NCBI RefSeq assembly: GCF_028389875.1
Contig: NC_084677.1
Location: 7,792,017-7,856,016 of the forward strand
Length of the DNA: 64,000 nt
Reading direction: 5' to 3'
Origin: Rhea pennata
Taxonomy: Eukaryota; Chordata; Aves; Rheiformes; Rheidae
Shown: positions 24,620 through 34,726 of the stretch, one piece after another
Layout: the number at the start of each line of letters is the position of its first letter
How positions within the stretch are numbered: the stretch's first letter is position 1
Notes under the pieces: model-generated
Seen by the model: the letters and a program-made list of their open reading frames with translations, nothing else
Database searches by the model: none
Told to the model about the DNA's origin: nothing
Position numbers and translations under genes: made by a program

Positions 24620-24795
24620 GCTAGGGCTGTTGGTGCAGGGTCAGGCTGGAGCGGCAGGCGGTGCTGGCGGGGCAGGTGGGGCGCGGGCGGCTCCGGCCGC
24701 GGGGAGAGGCTGGAGGCAGAGCGAGCGGGCAGCCAGCGCGGGGCGTTTCGGCGTGAAGAGAGCTGCTCTCCTCAGGGCTGGCGCGGACGGGACAG

Positions 24796-24802
24796 GTGAG
24801 AG
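24796..24802 (+). promoter_or_regulatory. Candidate splice donor of a divergent transcript
   Basis: GGGACAG|GTGAGAG on the plus strand, inside the SOCS1 CpG island and about 350 bp from the SOCS1 TSS on the opposite strand. It fits a donor for a promoter-divergent noncoding RNA. No acceptor was assigned, so this remains a suggestion. Confidence 0.25.
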
Positions 24803-26989
24803 GGCTGCACGCGTGACTGTGAGGTGCCCGAGAAGGGGAGCAGGTTTAGAGGCACCACGATGGACTGTGTAGACTCTCAGTTGGTTTTCCAGTTCTCAAA
24901 GCAGAATTTCCGTGGGGTTTTCTACAAGGCAACCAGATTTAAAAGTAACTGTTCAGCCCTCCCCCGCCACCTCCAGCTGCTTTGGTGCAATCTTGAAAGA
25001 ACTTGCCAGCAGCCAGGGCAGGAGGCTGGAGATGCTGCCCGGAGACAGACTGGCACATCTCTAGCACCAAACCCGTGTCGCCTGTGCTTCCTTAAGCAGG
25101 CGCCAGTGAAGTGTGTTTTCATCCCAAGAGGCTGTTTCTTGTAATAACCGACACCTGTTTAAAAGGCCAAGAAGTCTTTGTTCTGTCCTGCAGAAAGCCA
25201 AGTGCCCCACCGCGCTCCTCTTGCTGTAACTTGCCTTCTTAGGTGTGTGCAAGCAACACGGATACATCACGAAGTAGTCAGCTTTCTCCTTGGTCTAGAA
25301 TCGGTACGGGGCATTTATGCCTTCCACAGCACGTGTGGTTCGGGATATGCAGTATGAAAGAATGGTTTCACAGTTAGGGTGCTTTAAATTATGAGTGTAA
25401 AGAGGATGGTTTTCCCCTTTAACAGTCAAAATGATGTTTTGTAACAGTGAAAAGGATATGTTTCTGTCAGACAGTTAAGGGATGGGCCAGAAAGGGCTTG
25501 TCCTTTCATCCTTTGGGATGAAACCGAGGGAATGTATTTCTGGCGCAGAGTGTGAACATTTCTTTCAAAATCCACTGTGTTCACAGACTGAATTAACCTC
25601 ACGGTGACACAGTGCTGTGCAGTGCCGGCTGCCCGTGTCGGCTGTGCAGCTCTGGAAATTCTTGATGATGCGTCAGCCGCTGAGATTGGCCACTGCTGTC
25701 GGGTGAGGTACAGTTATCGGGAACTTGGAGACACTGAGCTAGGCAAGCATTTAAAGAATTGGCTTAGCAATTCCCTTCATTTGTACTCAAAAGTCTTTTT
25801 TAAAGAATTTCTGAGCAATTGGGCTTAATGCAGGATTTTCACGAGCAAGTGGGTGAGGGAAGCTCAGCTGCTTTTCTGTGTAAAACAAAAGCATTAGGGA
25901 ATGGTGGAACTGAAACTTGCTTTAGAATTAGAGCGTGCAATAGCGAGCAACGTTTCTCCATTATTTGCTTTAGCATAATGAACGTCATGAAACTAGTAGA
26001 TTTGAGGACTGCTTTGTATAAGGCGCTGTTCAGACATGAGGCAGAAATTCTCCATGTCCTTCAGGCCTTAAAGCCTATTCATGCAAGACAAAGGATTCCT
26101 CTTCCTTTCACCCTCCCAAAAAAAGAAAGATATGTGAAGTGCCTCAACTGTGTCACAATAAGATAAACCAGAGCCAAAAATACAGGTCAGATTTTCTAAA
26201 TCCTAGACATGCCTAGGCATTCAGCCAAACTACCTTCCTGCTACTAGAGAATTTGATTCTCCCGTCGCCATGGCCTTGAGTATTATTATTTTCTGTCTGG
26301 GCAGAGTGGAGCACTTGCGAGCACCATAACGCAGCACAACATGACAAGTGTTTCTTAAGTGATGTTAAGGTTGGCTGCAGGTTGTCCTCTTGCCATATGA
26401 CTCTTTCTACTGTAAGATCATGGGGGAAAGCTCCTCCTGGTGCACATGCAGATTGGCTACCAGGTGACCAGGAGTCGGTCCAAAAAGTCTTCTTCATTCA
26501 GCAGGAATATAATAATAATGTTTAGCTGCAAAGCTTTGGCACTTGGCAGAGATCAAGTGAGTAGGTGAGATTGTTGTCACGGGAGAGTGGTGGGAGTGAG
26601 CCTGGCAAGTGGACAGGGAAAGCCAACGGAATTAGGCTGCTGCTTACGAAGTTTGACATCATCGTTACATGAACTGCGAGGGGAATTGTCTGGAATTCTC
26701 CATAAGGGGCCTCAGAAAGGCTTGCCTGATAGAAATGGGGATTAATTGTAATTCGTGACAGAGACCAGTACAGCGGGTAAAGATTTTCCAGTAGGGAGAG
26801 TTAGCATCTCAGACTTGAGGACCCTAAAAGCTTTCTTTCTTGATGTGTCCTCAGTTTTTCTAATTACATTTCTTTTTGCAAAACCCCTCATCCTTCTAAT
26901 TTCTTTCTTACCTCACTCCCTCTTCTTAAAACTCCCATAAGCTAGGTCTCAGAAAGAGGTTTGTGCCAGTGTTTAGCGATTGCTGCTAT

Positions 26990-27003
26990 CCAGTAGAGGG
27001 CAG
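26990..27003 (+). promoter_or_regulatory. CTCF core motif
   Basis: CCAGTAGAGGGCAG matches every position of the CTCF core CCASYAGRKGGCRS. It lies about 2.5 kb upstream of SOCS1. It could act as a boundary or loop anchor; occupancy cannot be seen. Confidence 0.5.
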
Positions 27004-27544
27004 TGCGTAAATTCAGAGCAAGCACGGAGTTGTTGGGCAGCGTCAATGCAAGAGGAAGGTCTCCACAGTAAAGTTTGAAACCCTTCTGCAAATTCATATG
27101 AGTCTGGTGTATGTTCTTCACTTAACTCAGTGAGCAGTTATTACATGGAGGTGAGTTATTACATGTTACATTACACATTACCTTATGACATTAAGGTGAA
27201 TTTGGTACTTATGAGAGCCTGTTTCATAAATAAAGCCTTCCTTGTGATGCTCTTCCACCTTCTTTTTTTTACCCCTCTTTGCAAAATATCATTTCACATA
27301 GAGAAACAAACCCTGTTCCCCTCCTTCACTGCTTATGGTCTCATAAAAGAAAGGCAAAGTTTGAGGAGAAAGAAGGGAACTGGGATGCACTATCCCTTAC
27401 CCCTCTTTTCGTATGGCTGGAAAGTGGGCACTTCTGAGCAGATGGATCATATCAGCAAAGCTCCTAAGCTTCCCGTTAAGAAGAAACTCAGCTTGCCCTT
27501 TTTTTAATCGAAGCCCTTACCCCTATTTCATAAACATTGGCTTG

Positions 27545-27560
27545 GAAAATGAAAGAGAAA
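27545..27560 (+). promoter_or_regulatory. Triple GAAA ISRE/IRF element
   Basis: GAAAATGAAAGAGAAA has three GAAA half-sites at exact 6-bp spacing, the arrangement bound by IRF dimers and ISGF3. It lies about 3.1 kb upstream of the SOCS1 TSS, a plausible interferon-responsive enhancer site. Confidence 0.45.
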
Positions 27561-28420
27561 TCAGAGGAATCTCCTGAAATTTCTGCAGCAGGAGCAAGAC
27601 TTACTCACTGGTTAGAAATGGGGAATGGTTAGAGGGAAGAGTCACACCAGACAGCAGCTTGGGGGAAAAAAAAACATGGATCTGAAGATGGTTTTGAAGG
27701 TGGGGGAATATTATATCTGTATTGGTGATACATATGATATTTCCCTGGTTTGTTTTTGCTTTTAAAAAACATTCCTTACCATACTAGCACCAAGGTAATG
27801 CAGGCAGAGCTTCCCTTATTTATGCTCCAAGCCTTACTTCACCCCATGAAACCACCAAGGGTGAGGATCTTATGATACCACATATGGTATTTCCCGGTAT
27901 AAATTCCCATATGGGACACTCCACACCCTACTGAATTCCCCCACCTCCCCCCAAAGGTAACAATCTTCTGAGGAAAAAAAAACCCTAAAAACATGAAACA
28001 ATTAGAAAATCATCAGGCACTCCACATTTCAGCTTGACTCCTTATTTTTGAGAATTGAAGTAGGCACTGATTTCATTATGAAGCTGAATTAATCAGCATG
28101 CCAGTGTGTCATTGGAATAACATTTTGTTCAGAGTTTCATATAGCAAATGTAGGAATTAATATGTGAATGTTAAATCAGCTGAATTGTGTTATTTTTATA
28201 AAGTCACTTGTCACTGAGTAATTAACATCTTTTCCAAGCCTTGTAAATTGCTATTTTCTTTATTCAAGAATACTTTATGCTATTTTCCTTTATTCAGGTA
28301 AATAAGGTCACCTATGTTGTTATTAGTGTTTTGAGGTTAGGGCCTGACATGAGCTGGTGTTGTAAATGATAGCCCTTACATGAAAGGGCTCCTTATCTGA
28401 ACTGACCAGATAAGCAGTAC

Positions 28421-28572
28421 CTTTTTTAGATATGGGGAACTGAAGCACAGCGCGATTCAGTGATTTGCTTAGAGTCACAGTGAGAGAGTCTGCAGAAGGG
28501 CTAGGAACGGAACAGAGCTGAATTCAGGTCTTCAGAGCCCCATACTAGAAACTTAACCACAATACCATCCTT
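28421..28572 (-). mobile_element. MIR-type CORE-SINE remnant
   Basis: The plus strand carries the reverse-complement MIR signature in order: 'atatggggaactgaagcaca', then 'gatttgcttagagtcaca', then 'gagctgaattcaggtcttca', then 'aaacttaaccacaatacca'. This corresponds to the MIR core and tRNA-derived head in minus orientation. It is diverged and inactive, an amniote-age fossil. Confidence 0.7.
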
Positions 28573-31500
28573 CCTGTTTTAGTGGGTTTTGTTTTCTTCT
28601 CCAGAATCTAAATTTTCATTTAAATGAAACCCCTGAAATCGGAATTCTTTGATTTTGCAAGTAAATTAGACACCACATTGTTTTTGAGTCTGCTTTCAGA
28701 TGCACTGAAACCAGCAGCACCAAGATAAGTGTGAATGTCTGTCACCCGCCTTAACTAGGTATTAAGGTCAGAGCTTGAAGTATTTAAATGGGACGTGCTT
28801 GAAAGATGCAGCTCTTGCGGCTGGACATTTCCCTACCTGTCCCTTATCTGTCCACGTCTACATTAAGTGATGATAAAGCAAGCCTGATAAATACACCTTA
28901 ATGCTTTTACTATTTTACTCCTAGGCAGAATGGCTATAAAAATGAGTTGCTTTACACTGATATTAAAGACTATGCCAGGTATCTCTGATGAATGATGTGT
29001 TTATTAGTTTCTCTGTGGCACAGATGCTGCTGCATAGATAAGTTATTATGCCAAGGGCAAAATATAGTTTGAGATGTCACTAATCCTTTACCAAGTGTTG
29101 AGTATTGCACTTAGAGGCAGATGAGGGCTAGCCAGTCAGTACAGAACTCGTAATTTATGTCTGGACTGGAATTTGTGCTGTTCTGCAGATATTGCTCAAT
29201 TCAGATTCTATCCAGCTGTAGATGATAGAAGTTGGTATTTTTGCCTTCTGAAAAGGATTACTATGAATGTTAGTCATGAGAATGTGCACATATTTGCTAA
29301 CTAGGATGACAAGCTATGGCTTTTCAAGTTAAACTGATGAAGCTTAACTAGCTACTGGAATTCATTAAGAGCTGAGCTTCTCTCTCTCCCATAAGTTCGT
29401 TTGAGTATTCCCGAGGAATTGTGTAGGAGAGAGAAACTGTTATGCTTCAAGGCATAAGTCATAAATGAACTGCCTGAGGCTATGAAGAAAGTTTCTTTCT
29501 AAACTGACTAGTCTGGAATTGTTTATTTAAAAAGATGCGAACTCCTTTGTCTAGAGCAGCTGATGTTGGCATCTTTGAGCCCAGACGAAACGGAGCTGCC
29601 TGGTCTTCAGTGGAAGCTCCCGTGTGGATATTAACTAAGCCAAATCAAGATTCATGTTAGTCTCCTGAATTCAAATGCTAAACCATTAACCATACAAAAA
29701 TGCAGTTTGAGTTTTCTACATTTCAGTAGTTTAGACATCCTTCTTAGTAATTAGTTGAGTGGAAAAAAAAAAAAGAAAAAAAGAAAGGAAAGCCTCAACT
29801 GTTGGTAAAAGCACTGTGAGAGTGCAGCCTGCACTATGGTTTTTGTATGGATAGGAGGTCTGCATTGCCTGGTTTTGTGCATGTGCCTGCATGCTCCGCA
29901 ACTGGGAGGACCTTTAGATCCCTCATGGTATCGTCGGTGCTAATGGCAGAGGTAGCAGCCTGCCTGTTGTACTAGAGAATCGCTGTTACAAATCTTGGAC
30001 TGCATATTTTAAAGCAGAACTATGAAGGCAGTTTGGCTTCCAGATGCATTGACTGGACTGCACAGGTCTCCCTGCTGGCTGGAGGGCCACGTGTCTTGCA
30101 TTTCAGAACTGGGCGCCAGTCTGACTGCAGTTTAGCTTCCAGGGCCCCAAGCGGGTCCCCTCTGAGCGAGGCAGCACGAGTGCCTTCACAGCACCTCTGC
30201 CTCCCCGCAACATGCTCCCTCACTGCTGAAGCAGCGTTCCCCGTTTCTTCAGTTCCCCCTCCTCACACCTCCCAGAAATTCAGATTACAAGCCCCCACCT
30301 GTGGAGGGGTGAAAAAAATTCTGAGTAGTGAAATTGAGTGGAGAACCGAACAAAACATCAGTTAATAATCCAAAAGACCTCTCATATCTTCATAAAACTG
30401 TTTAATGGTATCTTTACCATCTTCTTACGCTTTTCCATTGTTACAGTCGTTTTCTAGATCTCCCCTCTGCTGTCAATACTTGTTCAATTTGTGCCCTGCA
30501 TTAGCTATGTGATTACAGATTTGGATTTGCTGCTGCAGGTGGGTGGTTTTGATGCCTTTTCTTGCACTCCCATGATCTCATCTATTCAACCACATGCAAA
30601 TGATGAATGATGAGCTTCTGCTAAAGTAATTCAAAGCTTGTGGAATCAACGTCTGATGTGTTTCAGTCATAGGCATAATCAACACATTAGGAGGTTTTCT
30701 TATGGCTGGGGTGTGGTGAAACGAATGACTCAAAAATTCCCTTACCTTTGGTTTTCAGGCCACAGAAAGAGATTAAAATTCAGTCTGAATGTGACCAAAT
30801 GGACCCAATCTCAACTTTATTTCTCTGAATATAGAGAGCCTCAACAGCCCAAATTAAAAGGAAAAAAAGGGGCTTGTTCCAAAAGTGAACAAGGACAGAA
30901 ATAGTGCTGCAACAGGAGGCAGGAGTGACACAAAGAAAGCTGAAAGACTGGCATCTGATGGCATAGGGGGAGCAGCATCTTGCAGCTTCTCATCTAAATT
31001 TAGGTGGGAAATCATTTTTTTTTCACAATGCGCTGATACAGTTTCAGATGACTTGGATGGATTTTTAATACTAGAAATCAGCAAGAGTTAATCTGAATAA
31101 ATCACTCTTAAATTTAGCCTTAAGAAAACATCTTTTGTGTTCTTTCCTATTGTAATATGTATTGACCTTCATATTCCTGCTGTGATTGCTATCCATCTTA
31201 AGTAATTGCCTGTTCTTTTTACAGTCAGATTCTAATCTCAAGATCATAAACCACCCAAGCTCTCTAATGATGATGAAATATTAAGGATCTAGGATTCTGC
31301 AATATCTAATGACTCATATACTCAGCAGATAGGAACTAGAGAACATTCATCTCTTATTCTACTCTACAGATTGATGCTATATAGATGTTATTATTGTCTT
31401 ATGGCTTTGGCTAGTCCTATAACTTTTATCTACAAAGATCTAGGAAAGAACTAGGTAATATGAATTTAATCTCTTATTTTTTTGAAGTATTTAGTGCAAA

Positions 31501-32783
31501 ATTAACTAGACTTCTGCTCTTCCCTTCTGTCCTGAAGATGGTAGGTCCACTCAGCAGTCTCTTTCAGGATAGAAATATTAACTGCACACTTGCCAAGAAA
31601 AAGGAAACAAAAAACTGATTGTTCCAGTAGAATGAATGGATTTTTCTTAAGACATTTTTCCCCTCCAGATTTATTGCAAACCCTGGCCAATTTTACATGT
31701 GAACTCAAGAAGCTGCATTTGGAGTGGGCTAGCTATCCCATGTTCCAACTCCAGCAGAATTTCTAGGAATTGGGAGAATACACTGACAATTTCTGACTTA
31801 AGATAGAAGTCCTTTTAAATGGAGACTTTTTGACAGCTGTAATTAAAGTGATAAATTGTAAACATCATCCAAAGATATTAAAGTATTCTCGAACGTTTGG
31901 AAGGATCTATATTAGTTAGATACAGACCTCGCCACACATGCTTTTGGATTAATTAAGAAGAAATATTACATTATGTAAAATTACTGCAGCTTAGCATGCA
32001 GGCCTTGATGTCCCCTATCAGTAAATTAAGTAATTGAGAATATGAAAGTGGGAAGAGTGCCCAGCTTGGAGGACTTTCTCTTGGAGTTCAGTAGACCTCT
32101 CACTGGATTCCTGCTGCCCAGAGATTTGATGAGTGTGATGACTCACTTTCAAAGGGCAGCTTTCTCCTCTGACGCTTTTAGAAACCTTTTGATCAGTTAT
32201 CTTAAACTGTAAAGAAATGCTATGTTGCATTTCAATTGCAGATCTGTTTCAGTTAATAACAATGTCAAAATACTGGCGACATTCCTGATGATGAGCCTAG
32301 CACAAGTTTTAGGCTCTGTCACATACCTAAATTGACTTGAGCTTGTCAAGATGACCTTCAAAAATTTACTAAACATGTTAGTAGTGAAATGTGATGATTT
32401 CAAACCATAAATCATTCTAACACAAGCTTTACTCACAGAATAAGACTTTTGATAAGGTGACTGGAGCTACTCTTACAGCTGGAAAGTCTGGATTTGTACC
32501 TGTGTCTAGTTGTTGTTCCAGCTATCCTGTTCTGATTCAGTCTCTCATAACACGATTTTCGGTGGGGCTTGCTTACTGTCACTTTCCCCAGTGGTGCCCA
32601 AGAAGGGTGACCATTGTTTCCATGGCTTCCTGAGTTTACCTGTAAATAGAATGATTCATATTTTCCTGATGGTAGAGCCCTTTCAACATAAATTAAAGCC
32701 TTCAGGTGATTGCTGCTTTCATCTATATCCAAGTTGAAGCTACCCAATTAGATTTGTCTAATCACCAATTTAAAAATTCGGAT

Positions 32784-32798
32784 GAACAGATGGGCAAT

Positions 32799-32839
<41 letters not shown>

Positions 32840-32846
32840 AACAGAT
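32784..32846 (+). mobile_element. Poly(A) tract with AATAAA and flanking 8-bp direct repeats
   Basis: GAACAGAT (32784-32791) and GAACAGAT (32839-32846) flank a 47-base insert made of GGGCAATAAATTCT, 32 A and one G. An AATAAA (32796-32801) stands 4 bases before the A run. The layout matches a very short retroposed 3' end with a target-site duplication. Slippage of an A-rich site beside a chance repeat is the alternative. Confidence 0.45.
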
Positions 32847-33383
32847 ACACTTTTTCAGATGTTGAGTAATGGGTCTTTTTCCCTCAAGAATTTTTATGGG
32901 CAAACAGATGCTATTAAGCACCTAATACAATAATATCAAGAAATACCAATAAGCTGATGAATGTTTATTTAAATCCTGTGCTCTCTCTAATGATTACTGA
33001 TACAAATAGAGTAGTAGTCTCACTAGGGAAAGATTAACACCCTAACAGGGGGTACGGATTTTCAAGTTAGTCAGTGAGGGCTCTGTCCCTTTATAGTGCT
33101 TATACAATGCTATTACTTACACACAGAAAAGGTGGATTATATTAAAAATACTCCAGTATCATCTGTACTCATTGCTTATGCTTTGGTCAGGAGGAAATCT
33201 TTAATGGGTTTATAATTATTTGCTAAAATTTGGAAGCAACTTCATCAGTTCCCCTTGAAAGGTTATAACAGTAGTAAAATGCCTGTGATCCTAGGATGTT
33301 TCTCAGGATTTTTTTCTCCTGGTTGAATGAGGTAAATATTTTACCCTGTAGTGTGCGTTGAGTCCCCCAAGAGAATTTGAAGA

Positions 33384-33456
33384 AGAGGGATAGTGTAGTG
33401 GTTATCACATCTGCTTTACGTGCTGAAGGTCCTGGGTTCAAGCACCAGTGGAACCA
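33384..33456 (+). pseudogene. tRNA-Val(TAC)-like sequence, SINE head
   Basis: Folds along a tRNA-Val plan: D arm GTGT/TCAC (33393-33408), anticodon stem TCTGC/GCTGA with one mismatch, anticodon TAC at 33417-33419, variable AGGTC, T arm CTGGG/ACCAG, and 3' acceptor TGGAACC plus A. The A box TAGTGTAGTGG (33391-33401) is intact and the B box GGTTCAAGCAC (33435-33445) has one change. The 5' acceptor strand AGAGGGA cannot pair with TGGAACC (GGTTCCA expected), so it is not a working tRNA gene. Confidence 0.8.
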
Positions 33457-33546
33457 GCACCAGGAAATCTTTGGGAGGCTAGACTAGACGATCTCCAGAG
33501 GTCTTTTCCAACCTTACTGCTTCTGTGAATAGCAATGATTCTGTGA
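33384..33546 (+). mobile_element. tRNA-Val/CR1 composite SINE
   Basis: The tRNA-like head (33384-33456) runs directly into about 90 bases ending in a CR1 LINE 3' terminus: 'agactagacgatctccagag', then 'gtcttttccaacctta', then 'ttctgtga' repeats (33524-33531 and 33539-33546). CR1 reverse transcriptase recognises this tail, so a pol III head plus CR1 tail is the architecture of a CR1-mobilised SINE. A tRNA-Ile/CR1 SINE is known in zebra finch (recalled); a Val-derived one is not known to me. TGAAG at 33378-33382 and 33544-33548 is a weak possible duplication and overlaps the CR1 terminal repeat. Confidence 0.7.
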
Positions 33547-34104
33547 AGTTGCTGCGTGTGCTGTGGGACTGGCCAGTGGCCAAGCAGCTATGGAAGGAAG
33601 CAGGGTTGTGAGTCCAGCATCCAACTACTGGGGGTGATGGTTTGGGAAGGCTCCCCAAAGAGATGCACTTATCCTAGTGGAAAAGTAGGTTTGCACCCAG
33701 AATAGAGCAGTGGGGTTCAGATCTCAGCAATAAAAAAAGTCCTGTGTTCCCCTGGCAGCCGTGCTGGGGAAGCGGCTCCGAGGCCGGAGGAGGGCCTTGT
33801 CTGGTCCAAGCAGTGGAAAAAAACCAGTGTCCCCACGCATTGCTTGCTTACGGATCTATACTAAAAATAGCTCACCACTGATAAGTCTGCAGCATACAGC
33901 GGCATGGTGTGCCAGCAGGAAGGCACTTTTCACATGCTGCACTTTTTCCTCATCTATTTCTTTATGCAATTCAATAAAAAAACTTAATCAGATACACACA
34001 CGCACACACACACAAAAGGCATTTACTTTCAGTGGCTCCGTTTATCATCAAAGTTGGTTCTATTTCCTGAAATTGGTTTCTGATCCCCCTGAAAGACTGT
34101 GGGC

Positions 34105-34134
34105 TTTTTTTTTTTTTTTTTTTTTTAAAAAAAA
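34105..34134. repeat. T22-A8 tract
   Basis: 22 T followed directly by 8 A. No flanking duplication or retroelement body recognised. Confidence 0.95.
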
Positions 34135-34669
34135 GTTAATTTCAGGGAAACTGAACAACATACGTGAAACTCTAAAATATCAACTGCACTGATAAACTGC
34201 GGTATGAAGAGTGTTGCTCATGTGACCTGCCTCCAGTTCCCTGAATTCCAGTGAATTCCCTGTTTCCACTAACAGGCAGTGGACAGATCGCAGTGTGGTT
34301 GGTTTCTGCTAGTCGTGTGCCAGCCTGCGGTTGTGGTGGTGGCAGAGGGGTAGGCGGAGAGATCTGGTGGGGAGGGAAACACTAGCCGCCTCCTTGAGAC
34401 CTGGGAGGTAAAGTTATCGGTTTTACAACTTTTCACTCATTGAGTTGGGTCAAATCCCACATGAAACCTCTTCATGTGACAGACGCTGTGTGCAAAATAC
34501 CGAGAACAGTAGAGCCTGCAAAGTTTTGGCATCTAGCTAGCGTCTTGTGATTCATTGAGCGATCGTTCTCTGTCCTGCGTGTGAGCTCGCAAGTGTGTGC
34601 CGGAGAGGAAACACTAGGGCTGAATCTGTCAGAAAGAAATGAGCCACAACCACAGCTTTGTGCAGCGTT

Positions 34670-34726
34670 AAAAAAAAAAAAAAGAAAGAAAGAAAGAAAG
34701 AAAGGAGAGAGAGAGAGAGAGAGAGA
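34670..34726. repeat. Compound microsatellite A14-(GAAA)5-(GA)n
   Basis: An A14 run followed by five GAAA units and about 11 GA units, a purine-only strand of about 57 bases. Such tracts can form triplex DNA and are usually length-polymorphic. Confidence 0.9.

Larger units (their letters stand above)
23850..24870. promoter_or_regulatory. CpG island of SOCS1
   Basis: A roughly 1-kb block dense in CpG and G+C (for example 23868-23960 and 24270-24460), sharply different from the AT-rich surroundings. It covers SOCS1 exon 1 and the core promoter. Boundaries are by eye. Confidence 0.85.
24880..33383. other. Intergenic, upstream of SOCS1
   Basis: No gene seen. Holds a CTCF-like motif (26990-27003), a triple-GAAA interferon-type element (27545-27560), a MIR remnant (28421-28572) and an A32 tract with flanking 8-bp direct repeats (32784-32846). 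Open frames are at most 125 codons without recognisable content. No arginine-rich protamine-like frame is seen. Confidence 0.6.

Noticed and set aside
24123-24624. Several GC-rich frames of 80-100 codons in the SOCS1 CpG island
   Set aside because: Low-complexity Ala/Arg/Pro translations expected from GC-rich promoter DNA. Only the ATGs inside the inferred exon 1 were kept, as uORFs.
33384-33456. Functional tRNA-Val gene
   Set aside because: The 5' acceptor strand does not pair with the 3' strand, anticodon and T stems have mismatches, and a CR1 tail follows directly with no pol III terminator.
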